Below, one piece after another: positions 36,466 through 47,324 of a DNA stretch of 64,000 nt. This stretch comes from Molossus alvarezi (Eukaryota > Chordata > Mammalia > Chiroptera > Molossidae): assembly GCA_037176705.1 (NCBI GenBank), contig CM073907.1, positions 11,191,001-11,255,000 on the forward strand. Reading direction: 5' to 3'. The translations under genes were made by a program, and so were the position numbers. Under the pieces are notes generated by a model that was not told the DNA's origin, did not search any database, and was given only the letters and a program-made list of their open reading frames with translations. How positions within the stretch are numbered: position 1 is the first letter of the stretch; the number at the start of each line of letters is the position of its first letter.

Positions 36466-36597
36466 CCATCCGGCTCCGCTGGGTGAGCGGCATCCTGTGC
36501 GCTGAAGGGCTGCTGGTGCAGACAGGACCGGCGGTTTCCCTCTCTCACCTGTTTCTCTCCTCCTCTCTCTGAGCGTGTCCTCGGCGGGGGGTTAAAA
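36466..36597 (+). mobile_element. Degenerate Ves-like SINE with internal deletion
   Basis: GCTGGGTGAGCGGCATCCTG resembles the tRNA-like head, and GTGTCCTCGGCGGGGGGTTAAAA resembles the type A tail. The middle is short. Confidence 0.45.
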
Positions 36598-37037
36598 AAG
36601 GAACTATTTCCCCAAACTGAATGGGAGAAGTGAATGAAAGTGGTACCCATTTCTCATCACTGTGTGAAAATTGCCAAGTATATTTTCACATCTTGAGGCA
36701 ACAGTTTGTTGAACAAAAGTTACTTACTCTTTTGATTAACAATTTTCAGTATTTCGGTCCTATCAAAGAAGGTTGTCGGCCCTATCGAAGAAGGTTGGCC
36801 AAATCTTTCCTTGTTCTTAGTGCACACACCTGTGAGATGGGATTTTTGTTTTTAATCTGGCTGACATGAAACTAAAAATTGGAGTTATCTTCCTAAGTGA
36901 AATGGAGCTTTTTAATGCTAATTTTTTACAACCCCATTCTAACTGAGAAAATTCAGGTATGCATTTTTACAAATCAGGTTACATGATTATATACATATTA
37001 GATGTTTCATGTGTTATATATATGTTATATATAAATA

Positions 37038-37159
37038 CAGGGTGGGGTAAAAGTAGCTTTACAGTTGTGAATACGCAAAATAGAATTTATTCTTGTATTA
37101 TTTATTAATTATTGTATTTTTCCATACGAATATTGTAAACCTACTTTTGCCCCACCCTG
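37038..37159. mobile_element. Mariner-type MITE
   Basis: A complete 122-bp copy with ends CAGGGTGGGGTAAAAGTAG and CTACTTTTGCCCCACCCTG and TA on each side. Confidence 0.9.
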
Positions 37160-37194
37160 TATGTGTGTAGTTACCATATGCTCATGCTATTTAT

Positions 37195-37290
37195 GGTTAC
37201 CATATATTATACATGTGATATATATACACATATATATGTGTGTATATATGTATATATATGTGTATATATGTATGTATGTATTTACCACAT
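37195..37290. repeat. (TA)/(TATG) microsatellite
   Basis: An imperfect run of TATATATG, TGTGTATA and TATGTATG units just after the MITE. Confidence 0.8.
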
Positions 37291-40200
37291 AATCATGGAA
37301 ACTAAGTAATTATACCTTGATACACACATATATACACACTAACATTGTATTTAATTGCTTCCATTTTACTTCATATTTAACTGCTTTTATTTTTAAGGCT
37401 ATCTTCCATTCGTGGCAAGCTTTACTAATTTTGTTATAGCAATAAGCTTAGTATTTAAATACATTTATAAAAGTGAGGAAGGGAATTGATGTAAAGATGA
37501 AATGGACTGGTATGTAATGAGGAGACACTGAGAAGTCAGTGTATGAATGACTGACGTCAGGGAACAGCTGCCCCGGAGTAGCTGGAAGTGTCTGGCTGTT
37601 TGAACTGAGACTTCAGATGGTGCACTTTTCTCCTTGGATTTCAGCTTCTCTTAGCTAAAGGGGTAGAGGGTTACAAAACAGAATTATTTCCTAGGTAAGT
37701 TGCAAACTGTAGAATCGTGTACTTTTTCAAGTAGCTAGATTGAAGTTCGGTAAGGAAAAAGGTTTAGATGAAAACGGGTCCTGGGGCAGTATTGACTCCT
37801 CCTTCCCTCTTTATCGACAGGCTGTTTACAGGAAAAGGAAGACATCAAATAAGAGTGTCTGCTGAGCTTAAGGAAGAAGATGTAAACTGTGTATAAACTA
37901 AATATAAACTTAATATACCAATATATATATTAGTACTTTTATCTATTTCATGTGTAGTGTGCTTTTTTAAATAAGGTGTAACCTTAGGTACCAATTTGAT
38001 GTTCAGTTATTGGAAATTAATTACCAGATAATGTTTTTCATTTAATTTTTTTTCTCTTATTTCTATTGTATATGCAAAAAAGGCATTAACATGTTTCGAG
38101 GGAAGTAGGTGAAGTGGCAGAGTGTGCCCACTCTGAGTGTGCTCACAGTGGGTTTGTGAACAGCGATAAGGAATCACTGTCTCTCAGATGTCAGCAAATG
38201 TATTTTATTCTGGCCCCCTGTGGTGCATGTAGTGTGTAAATTTCAATTTTTGTTATAAAAAGTTTCTTTTACTTAGAAAGGTTATGCAACTAGTGTAGGG
38301 ACATGGCTGAGGCTGGGACCCAGGGTTTTTCACTCCACTTCTAATAGTCCCCCTCAGTCAGACGGCGCCCTGAAACCCCGAGAAAGTCGGAAAGAGCACA
38401 GAAGGCTATGTAGAAGGGACATTTTAGTGATGTTTAAAGTTTATGCTTTCTGGGCTGCTTTTTTTAAATTTTAAAAGCAGTCATTGGTTTTTGTTGTTTG
38501 TAATCATTCTTCCTCTTACCACTTCAATGGCATTTATTTTAGAAAATAAAATAAAAAATTTAAACCGTACACAAGTTACTAATTTCAGTAACATGGATAT
38601 GCGTGCAGAGCCATCGCTTGTTGGTGCACACCATATCAACGGGGTTTCTGAACGCACACTGGGATTGCAGATTTCTGCCCGCAACAGTGCATTGTAAACA
38701 CCTGTTGTAAAATGTGCAGGCCTTTTACTAGCTACCGTATTTTATTGCATAGCTAGGTTGTCCCTGTGTGCTTGCATAGTATTTGTCCTGTATGGTTTCC
38801 TGTTTTGACTGCATTGGGATGAACCTCCATATACATATTTTTTCATCATTGTCTTTATTATTTCCTTAGAATTTTTGAAAGTAGAATGGATTTTTCAAGG
38901 GAAGCTGAAATTCGGGTTTCTTTTTGAAACAATATTTTTCAAATGTGTGCCAAATTGTTTAAAAACCTTCTATCTAGAGGATAATTTTGGGCTGTTCATT
39001 TTTAAAGACAATAATAAATGCTTTGTTCCCTGGTGCTTTCACTTCCTTTTCATCTTGCATCTTACCCCCAGGTGGGTGCCCTCTCCCCACAAGGCTGCTG
39101 TCATCAAGATGCCCAGCACCCCCCAGGTGCCTGACTCCTGCATCTGGCCGCCTCTTTGGCATCTCGAGCTGTATGATCCATGACCGTCTCACGTTTAATG
39201 TGGCCAAAATGAATCATTGCAGATTTTCTCATAATCGATAATCTGTTTGTTAAAAGCATTGTTGTTAATTGTATATAATTAGTGGATTAGAAAGTTTATT
39301 TTAATAGCTTTTGATAAAATTTACAAATAGTTGATTTACTAGAATCATCAAAATGGTGTGTTCTGATGAACGAACTCAAAGAGTAGTGGTGTTTATTTAA
39401 TAAGGGCCAAGTTGAAAGCAAAGTTCACCTTCTGTTTAAAGTCCATGCTCTTAAAATGTTTATGTACTTAAGCAATAGGGTTCTTGAAAACAGTAAACAA
39501 AATTGATTTAAAAGACTGAACATCTGTAACCAGTATTTGTATGACTTGTCTGAATCTCAGTGCTAGATTCTATGATCTCTCTTAAATTCAGACAACAAAA
39601 CAATATTGGGAATCTTTTTTTAAACTCTAGTTCCTGATATTGAAAATAAATGACATACTAAAAATATTTCAGTTAACTGAGAGTTCAGTTTAAACAGATT
39701 TTTTTTACTGTATTAATATTGCCTGAATACAGTTATAGGCCCGGGGATTTAATGAAATAGGTTCATTTTTATCCCCTAGGGTAAGATATATTACTTTCTC
39801 TTCGGGGAAAAATGCCTGACTGTTTGCTGAAGATAGGCTTTCATTTAAAGTCAGCTTTCAAATGTCGCTATTTCTACTGAAACTCCTGTGCTACTAAAAT
39901 TTGAAACCTGCAATTATTTTAAAGGTGTGCTCATATACTTTTTAGAATATTTATATTTTTGAACCTGTGGTAAAATATACATAACATAGTATTTACCATT
40001 TTAGCCGTTTTCAAGTGTGCAGTTCAGTGGCGTTAAGTCAGTCCCATTGCCGTGCACAGCTCGCCAACCCTCCAGCTCCAGAACGTCCCATCATCCCCTA
40101 CGGAAACTGTCCCCTTGAGCACCAGCTTTCCATCCCTCTCCTTCCTGCTCCTGGGAACTAACTACTGCTCTACTTTTTTGTCTCTGTGAATTTGACTGCT

Positions 40201-41125
40201 CTAATACCTCATATAAGTGGAATTATATAGTATTTGTTCTCTGAATGGCTTACTTTACTTAGCGTAATATTTTCAAGATTCATCCATGTTGCAGCATATG
40301 ATAGGGTTTCCTTTGTTAAGGCTGAAAACATTCCACTTTATGTATATAGTATGTATATACTAACTTCTCCATGATTGTTTTTTCTGTGTGTGTGTGTGTT
40401 TTTGCTTCTCCATTCATGTGCCAGTGGACATTTGGGTTGTTTGTCCTTTTTGACTACTGTGAATAATGCTCCTATCAACATATGTACAAATATGTTATTT
40501 GAGTCCTTACTTTCAATTTTTTTGTGTATATACCTAGAAGTGGAATTGTTGGATCAAAGGGTAATTCTATATTTATTTTTTTGAGTAACCACCATACTGT
40601 GTTCCACAGCAACTGTACCATTCTACATCCAAAACCGTGCACAAGGGCTCCAGTTTCTCCACATCCACATTGACACTTGTTTTTTTGTGAGTGTTTGTTT
40701 TGATAATAGCCATATAGGCGTGAAGTGGTATCTTGTCATGGTTTTGATTTGCATTTGTGCAGCAATGATTACTGATTAGTGATTTTGAGCATCTTTACAT
40801 GTGTTTATTTTCCATTTGTATATCTTCTTTGGGGAAATGTGTATTCAAGTTCTTTGCCTATTTTTTAAATTAGAGGGTTTATTTATTTATTGAATATTAG
40901 ATTTTAAATACATATATGTATACACACACATATTCATATTCTGGATATTAATCTTGTATCAGATAATGTGATTTACAATTATTTTCTCCCATTCTGTGTC
41001 TTACTGTGTTGATGGTATCCATTGCCACTTTCTGACATTTGACCATATGCGCACAGTTGTATTTCTGGGCTCTCTATATTCTGTTCTGTTGGTCTAATGT
41101 CTATCTTTATGCCAGTACCATACTA

Positions 41126-41253
41126 CGGGGGTGGGCAACAGTAGGTTTACAGATGTTGGTATGGAAAAAGACATGCAAGGTATGAGTATGACAATACCTT
41201 TATTAACTCAAAAGAATGTCACTCACATTGTAACCTACTTTTGCTCACCCCTG
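41126..41253. mobile_element. Mariner-type MITE nested in L1
   Basis: A 128-bp insert between TA dinucleotides, with ends CGGGGGTGGGCAACAGTAG and CTACTTTTGCTCACCCCTG. The L1 text ATGCCAGTACCATACTA continues as TATTTTGATTACTTTC after it. Confidence 0.88.
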
Positions 41254-41512
41254 TATTTTGATTACTTTCATTTTGTAGGAATTTTTGACATTAGGTACTG
41301 TGAGTCCTTCAGCTTTGTTCTTCCTCCAGATTGTTTTGGCTTTCTGGGATTCCTGGAGAGTCCACATGAACTTAGGAAGGCTGTTCCCTTGTCTTCTTTA
41401 ATTTCTTTTACCAGTAACATTTTTTTTCAGTGTACAAGTCTTTCATATCATTGAATAAATTAATCCCTAAGTATTTTATCTTTTTTGTATTATAAATGGA
41501 ATTCTTTTCTTT

Positions 41513-41731
41513 AAAAATTTTTTTTTCCTTTATTGATTTTAGAGAGAAATGAAGGGAGAAGGGGAGAGAGAGAGAAACATCGATGAGAGAGAACATTGAT
41601 TGGCCGCCTCCTGCATGCCCCCCACTGGGGATCAGGCCCACAACCTGGGCATGTGCCCTGACCGGGAATCGAACCAGCGACCTCTTCATGCATGGCTCGA
41701 GGCTCAACCAATTGAGCCACACCAGTGGGGC
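41513..41731 (-). mobile_element. SINE, type B, nested in L1
   Basis: It starts CTTTATTGATTTTAGAGAG on the left and ends GAGCCACACCAGTGGGGC. The L1 text AAATGGAATTCTTTTC / AAACTCTTTTC brackets it. Confidence 0.92.
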
Positions 41732-42705
41732 AAAACTCTTTTCTTAATTCAGACTTTTTATTGTTAATGTATAGAAATGAAGCTTTTTCTTGTGTTAATT
41801 TGTATCCAACTACTTTGCTGAATTTGTGTATTAGTTCTAACTATGTTTTTGTGAAATCTTCAAGGGACTCTACATGTCATCTGCACACAGAAATAATTAT
41901 ACTTCTTTTCCAATTTGGATGCCTTTTATTTCTTCTCTGGCTGGAACTTTACTACCTTGTTGAATAGAAGTGGCAAAATCAGTCATCTTTGTCTTGTTTC
42001 TAATCTTGGAGGAAAAGCTATCAGTCTTGCAACATTGATTATGGTGTAAGCTGTGGGATTTTCTATATGATTTTTATTATGTTGAGATAGTTTCCTTCTA
42101 TTCCTGGTTGGTTGTTTTTATTATTAAGAGAGTATTGTATTTTGTCAAATTCTTTTTCTATCATTTGAAATGATCATGTGTCGTTTTTTTTTTTCTCTTC
42201 ATTGTGGTGTATCACCTCGCTTAATTTTAGTATGTTGAATTATCCTTATATTCAGGAATAAATCCCACTTGGTCATATTGCTGAATTTTTAACTACTATG
42301 TCTCTGAATATTTCTTCTTCCCCATATGTCTTAAGTTTTTTCTGGGACTCCAGTTACATGTATCTTGGATCTTCTATGTTTCATAATTTTTTCATACTCT
42401 GTTCTGTATTTTCTATTCTTGTTTCTTTTTGGCTTTCAGTATAGGTGTTTTCCTCTTTATAGTCTTTTGGGTCATTGATTCTTTCTTCAGCTATATCTAA
42501 CCTATTGTTGAACTAACTCATCCATCAATTTCCTAATTTCTGTTTTCAAAATCATATATTTTAGTTTTATATTTTTTCATATTTTTAAGAATTGTCTGCT
42601 AAAATTTTTTTCAATTCTTTGAATACATTAACTTATTTGAAAGTCCTTTTCTGATAATGACACTCTCTGGATCTATTATGGATATATTTCTATGGCCTTG
42701 TTTAT

Positions 42706-42947
42706 TTATTCATTTATTTTAAATCTACACCCGAGGATATTTTTCCATTTATCCTTAGATGGAGTGGGGGTGGGGGACGGGGAACATTGATGTGAGAGAG
42801 ACACATTGATCTGTTGCCTCCCACATGACCCCAACCAGGGTCAGGGACCAAACTGAAACCGAGGTAAGTACCCTTGATCGGAATCGAACCTGAGATTCTT
42901 TGGTCCACGAGCCGACGCTCTAACTGCTGAGCCAAACCAGCCAGGGC
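42706..42947 (-). mobile_element. Ves SINE, type A
   Basis: It runs from CTACACCCGAGGATATTT to GAGCCAAACCAGCCAGGGC. Confidence 0.92.
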
Positions 42948-42988
42948 ACCATTTTGATTTTTTTTATTTTTTTAAAATTATGTTTTTA

Positions 42989-43212
42989 GCCCTGGCCGGT
43001 TTGGCTCAGTAGTTAGAGCGTTGGCCTGCGGTCTGGAGAGACCTGGGTTCGGTTCCCGCTAAGGGCATGTACTTCGGTTGCAGTTTGTCTCTGGCCCTGG
43101 TTGGGTCGTGTGGGTGGTGACCACTCGATGTGTCCCTTTCACATCAATGTTTTTCTCTCTCTCTCTCTCTCTCTCTCCCTCCCACTCTATCTGAACAAAA
43201 TATCAAAAAAAA
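42989..43212 (+). mobile_element. Ves SINE, type A, inserted at the tail of an older SINE
   Basis: It runs from CCCTGGCCGGTTTGGCTCAG to an A-tail. The perfect target duplication AAATTATGTTTTTA is on both sides. The duplicated target is the tail side of the type B element that follows. Confidence 0.94.
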
Positions 43213-43339
43213 AAATTATGTTTTTATTGATTTTAGAGAGAGAGGGAGAGAGCAACATCAGTGAGAGAGAGAAAGATCTGTCGGTGACCTCTTGGTTTAT
43301 GGAACAACGCTTAACCAACTGAACCATACTGGCCCAAGC
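43213..43339 (-). mobile_element. Internally deleted SINE, type B
   Basis: TTTTTATTGATTTTAGAGAG on the left and GAACCATACTGGCCCAAGCC on the right are the two ends of a type B SINE. About 90 bp of the middle is missing. Confidence 0.7.
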
Positions 43340-43428
43340 CTTTTTGCTATTTTTAAATTTTGGTTTTCAGTCAGATCTTGACTGGTTATTTTTCATTTTT
43401 AGACATTTTATATAAAAATGATAAAATG

Positions 43429-43688
43429 GCCATGGCTGGTTTGGCTCAGCAGTTAGAGCGTCGGCCCACAGATCAATGAGTCGCGGGTTCGATTCCGGTA
43501 AAGGGCGTATACGTGGGTTGCGATTCATCCCCGGCCCTGGTTGGGGTTGTGCGGGAGGCAGCCACTCAGTGTGTCCCTTTCACATTGATGTTTTTCTCTC
43601 TCTCTCTTCCTCTCTCTCCCTCCCACTCTATCTGAACAACAACAAAAAAAAATGAAAAAAATATCCTCAGATGAGGATTTAAAAAAAA
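43429..43688 (+). mobile_element. Ves SINE, type A
   Basis: It runs from CCATGGCTGGTTTGGCTCAG, with box B GGTTCGATTCC intact, to TCCTCAGATGAGGATTTAAAA. This is the last SINE before the coding exons. Confidence 0.92.
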
Positions 43689-44175
43689 GAGAAAATGATT
43701 TGATGAAATAATTTATTCTGATAAGATTTACCTTTGTTAAATTATTTTGAGAAGATTTACTGACGTGCAGCTAGGATGAGGACACTAGGTGGGTCAGAAC
43801 CTTAGTTTCGGCAGGGATTGAGACGGGTAGAAGTTTGTAGAATGACTGGCAGTGATGTGATTGCCACACTTCTCTCCTTGTGTGGTCTGGTATGTCTCTA
43901 GTTTACCTTTACACCCAGACTCCGGGTTCCTTCCGGGTTCCTGGTGTGTTCACTGGGACTGTTCCTCCTTGGCAGGCCCTGGGTCTCATTGTTGTCCTCA
44001 CGCATAGATCTCTGCTCAGCTTCTCAGGCTCTCGGCCCAAGATGCAGTGACTCTTGGGGAGGATGAGTCTAAAGTCTGTTCTCACCTGCCTCTTCCAGAC
44101 TCAGTCCTGCAGATCCTCACTGCCTTGGGAGTTCTGCAGTAATTTCAAATGTCACTTTTTGTTTTGCTTTTCTAG

Positions 44176-44267
44176 TTCTTGGAGGAAGGTTTGTTTGAAG
44201 CAACCTACTCCACCATTGTGAAAGGCAAATCCTCAGATGGGGTCTGGAATTAAGACTTCTTGCCACG
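44176..44267 (+). other. Candidate extra 5' UTR exon of MEF2A
   Basis: A strong acceptor (GTTTTGCTTTTCTAG) is followed by 92 nt of balanced-composition sequence, then a possible but weak donor ACG|GTAGTG. It sits 618 bp before the start-codon exon, in repeat-free DNA, and has no long open frame. Vertebrate MEF2 genes commonly have several alternative UTR exons. Only splice-site patterns support this call. Confidence 0.25.
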
Positions 44268-44885
44268 GTAGTGATAAAAATGGAAAGGCTTATTACTTTT
44301 GAGCAAAAGCCAGATTTAATAAAATATTGGATTTGAACAGTACAATTGAAGTTTTATAGATAATACATGTAGAGTACTAAAAATTCTTGAATAAAATTCC
44401 CCTGAGAGTTAATTATTGTGAATGTTTTAGTATTTCCCCCCATCCCTCCAAAAATATTTTTATTATGTAAGTTTTGAAAGCACTGGGTTTTGACACAACT
44501 GTCATTCACAGCATGAGAAATGATATCATTGCCAGTTCTATAGAGATAAGTGGGATAGAAAATCCTTGTTTTTGAAGGATTCACAGAGTCAGAGGAAAAT
44601 GGACACGGAGGGTGTCTATGGGGACAAAGGAGAAACATCTGTAACAAAAATAAATAATAAAAAAATAAATTAAAAAAAAGAAAATGAACATGGAATTATA
44701 TACCTGTACCCACAAAATACAGTGCTATGGCTTATTCTGCCAAGGGGATTGGTTCCGGCTTCATCAGAAATTTTAGCTAATAATTCTGGCAGTGTGCATC
44801 ATAAAAACAGGTGTGACATGTGTATAACATTTTCATGATTTGCAAATTTATAGAACTTAAATTTTCTAATTTTTGTTTTCTTTAG

Positions 44886-45023
44886 ATCTTATAGAAAATT
44901 TCAGTTGTAGCCCTTGGACTAGAAGCTGAAATAATAGAAGCTGTGTATGATGCATTAGGGTATTGAAGAAAATTAATTTTTGAATTGAATATTTGGAATA
45001 TAAGGAAGAAAAGGTGACTGAAA
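44886..45023 (+). other. MEF2A: 5' UTR part of the MEF2A start-codon exon
   Basis: A polypyrimidine tract and acceptor TTTAG end at 44885. The 138-nt leader that follows contains one upstream reading frame, ATGATGCATTAG at 44947-44958, and an in-frame stop TGA at 45015-45017, three codons before the MEF2A start. That stop fixes the start codon as the first possible in-frame one in this exon. The uORF encodes only three residues and could modestly reduce reinitiation at the main start. Confidence 0.7.
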
Positions 45024-45077
45024 ATGGGGCGGAAGAAAATACAAATCACACGCATAATGGATGAAAGGAACCGACAG
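45024..45077 (+). CDS. MEF2A: MEF2A coding exon: residues 1-18, start of the MADS box
   Basis: The exon encodes 18 residues beginning MGRKKIQITR and ending in NRQ, the invariant N-terminal arm and first helix segment of the MEF2 MADS box. Residues R3, K4, K5, R10, R15 and R17, which contact or approach DNA in this family, are all present. The start has a strong context (A at -3, G at +4) and an in-frame stop just upstream. The exon ends at a codon boundary with donor CAG|GTAAAT. MEF2A is a nuclear transcription factor that binds YTA(A/T)4TAR sites as a homo- or heterodimer and drives muscle, neuronal and metabolic genes. The paralogues MEF2C and MEF2D have near-identical arms, so the assignment to MEF2A rests on the next two exons. 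Confidence 0.96.
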
Positions 45078-45548
45078 GTAAATAAAAATTTTAACTTATT
45101 TCATTGATGTAAATATTTTTGAAAAAGGAGTGTAGGATAAAATGGTTGAATTTTTCTTAAATTTAATTTCAAGTATAAATATTTTTATTTCTAGACTAAA
45201 TATTTTAGCAATCAAAAAGTTTTGACTTTTTATCATGTGCTTTAAAGAAACATTTTTTTTTAATTTTAGAAATCGTGTTAATTACACAAACATAGGCAAA
45301 GGGAGGGCAAGTAAAATCACTGCATCTCCACCACTGCCATCTACTGTGCATCGACTCTGTACATTGAGCGTTCATTTCCTGTAGATTGGTCATTTTACAT
45401 GATCACCTCTATTTTCATAAGTAGGTAATACCTAAGTTACAACTATCAGTGAATGTGTTTTGGTCAGTTAAATTTTCTGGTTAACCAACAAATGATAATT
45501 TTTTTTTTTTACAACTCATTATCACAGATACTCTAAATCATTTATGTA

Positions 45549-45673
45549 CAGGGTGGGCAAAAGTAGGCTTACAGTTGTCTCTATGGAAAATAATACAATA
45601 GTTAATAAATAATACAAGAATAAACTCTTTTGCATACTCACGACAGTAAACCTACTTTTGCTGAGTAAACCCT
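45549..45673. mobile_element. Mariner-type MITE
   Basis: The left end is CAGGGTGGGCAAAAGTAGG after TA. The right end CCTACTTTTGCTGAGTAAACCC is more worn. It lies in intron 2, 472 bp after the start-codon exon. Confidence 0.82.
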
Positions 45674-45743
45674 TACAAGTTCAGGATACTTACAGTGGTA
45701 CTGATCTATGAAGACCTAAAGTTGTAAGGCTTTTAACGCAGGG

Positions 45744-45960
45744 GTTGGCAAAGTGTGGTCCGTGGGCAGGCTGCCTGTTTTTGTAAATAATGCATTATCA
45801 GAGCACGGCCACGCCCATTTGTTTACGCATAGTCTCTGCCTGTTTTCACATTACCGCAGCACAGCTGAGGAGTGACCCCGGAGACTTGTGGCCCACGGGT
45901 CTGTGTCTGCTGTCTGGCCCTTTAAGGGAAATTTTTTCAACCCCTTGGTTTAAAAGAAGG
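45744..45960. mobile_element. Non-autonomous hAT-Charlie element (MER type)
   Basis: The left end CAGGGGTTGGCAAAGTGTGG and the right part GGCCCTTTAAGGGAAATTTT with CAACCCCTTG are the paired termini. In between, GCACGGCCACGCCCATTTG matches a common mammalian MER-type hAT. The exact name is not assigned. Confidence 0.7.
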
Positions 45961-46809
45961 GAAAATAATCTCCCAGATTATAAATGAACTATTCAAAGTA
46001 TACTGGAAAAGCTCCCGATGAGAAGTCTGGAGCGCGGCCCTGGACGCTCGCCAGGAGCTGAGCAGCACTGCGCCTGTTCTGCCCGGTCCCAGTGTAACGG
46101 AGAGGCTGGGAGAGGTCAGCAGGAGGGTTAGTGCTGACAGACCGGACCGGAGAGGGTCTTGTTCAGCTCATGCAGATGCTGTGGCTAAGTTGTAAGGCTC
46201 ACACGGTAGGACTCATTACCAAGGTTGATGAAATAGGGGAGGCTGATAAAAGACCTGTTCCCTAATTCCGTAGGATGATTCTGAGCAAGGCTGCAGGTAT
46301 TTTCCCTTCACAGACCTCGGGGTTTTGACGTGTAGTGGAGGCAAGGGAAGCTGTGTTATGAATACATGCAGTGTACATGTGAAACAGTGTTTATTAGGGA
46401 AGAACATACAAGCAGAGAAGTGACAAGGACATAAGATCCCCTGAGCTCGAGCATCCTTTTAAATTGAGAACAGAGAGACGGCACCTCCCAGGGGAAAGGA
46501 CTCCACTTGATTGGAGGAAAAAGGGGTACCAGGAATATGTAAGTGACTATGGAACATAAACTTTTCAGGTAAGGAAATGACCTTGTTAAAAAGTTGGAGC
46601 CTGCCACTCTGATAGCTCAGCAATTAGAATTAGATGTCTTATACAACTGATGTCGAGGAGGGAAATCTCTGTGTGACAATCATGAATGCCTGATTGAAAA
46701 CTTTATAGTTGAAGCAAAATGTAGACTGTAAAGGATTATTTTCCTGCTTTGTATCTTATTTTGTTATATCTGATCTTCTAGGCAGAATGGTCTTATCTTA
46801 AGCTATAGT

Positions 46810-47320
46810 CAGTATAGTAGTTTCCCCTGTCCATGGGGGATACATTCAAAGACCCAGTTTCATGTCTGAAACTGTGAATAGTACTGAACCCTTATTTGTA
46901 CTATGTTTTTTTTCCCTATTCTTGCATACATGTTCACTTAAAGGAAGCACTTTCTGGCCACTCTTTGGCATATTCAAATTGCCAGCATCACTACTTTTGT
47001 GCTTTGGGGCCATTAAGTAAAACAAGGGTCACTGGAACACAAGCATTGCGGTAACATGACAGTTGATCTGATAACCCAGACGGCTGCTAAATGACTAACA
47101 GGTGAGTAGTATATACAGTGTGGACACACTGGACAAAGGGAAGATCCATGTCCTAGGCAGGATGGCTTGAGATTTCATTGTTGTAATTCAAATAGTGCCT
47201 AATTTAAAATGTATGCATTGTTTACTTCTGGACTGTTCCTTTTAATATTTTCAGACCACAGTTGACCATGGGTAACTAAAACCTCTTAAAGCAAAACCAT
47301 GGATACGGGGTACTGTTTCT
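46810..47320 (-). mobile_element. Tigger1-type DNA transposon remnant
   Basis: On this strand the order is an end resembling CAGTA...CCATGG, the segment with TAACATGACAGTTGATC (read on +), the start of the transposase frame (ATGGCCCCAAAGCAC), and a GTAGTTTCCCC-type end. Most of the transposase is deleted. Confidence 0.75.
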
Positions 47321-47324
47321 TCTG

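Larger units (their letters stand above)
39955..42700 (-). mobile_element. Long antisense L1 (3' UTR into ORF2) with two nested insertions
   Basis: From left to right the text follows a long L1 read backwards: TGGTAAAATATACATAACAT, CATATAAGTGGAATTATATAG, ATGCCAGTACCATAC, TTTGGATGCCTTTTATTTC and AGGAATAAATCCCACTTGGTC. A MITE (41126-41253) and a type B SINE (41513-41731) interrupt it. The part after about 42290 is less certain. Confidence 0.85.
4106..44885 (+). other. MEF2A: MEF2A intron 1 (about 41 kb)
   Basis: This stretch runs from the donor GTGAGG at 4106 to the acceptor TTTTGTTTTCTTTAG ending at 44885. It holds no protein-coding exon I can recognise. Most of it is interspersed repeats, listed separately. 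Stretches where I see nothing beyond simple AT-rich intron sequence are 4930-7100, 8730-9680, 14190-15380, 19630-20870, 21930-23000, 29890-31050, 32800-35340 and 36610-39950. Confidence 0.75.

Noticed and set aside
46610..46680. SINE-head-like text (GATAGCTCAGCAATTAGAATTAGA)
   Set aside because: The match is short, has no tail or target duplication, and box B is missing.
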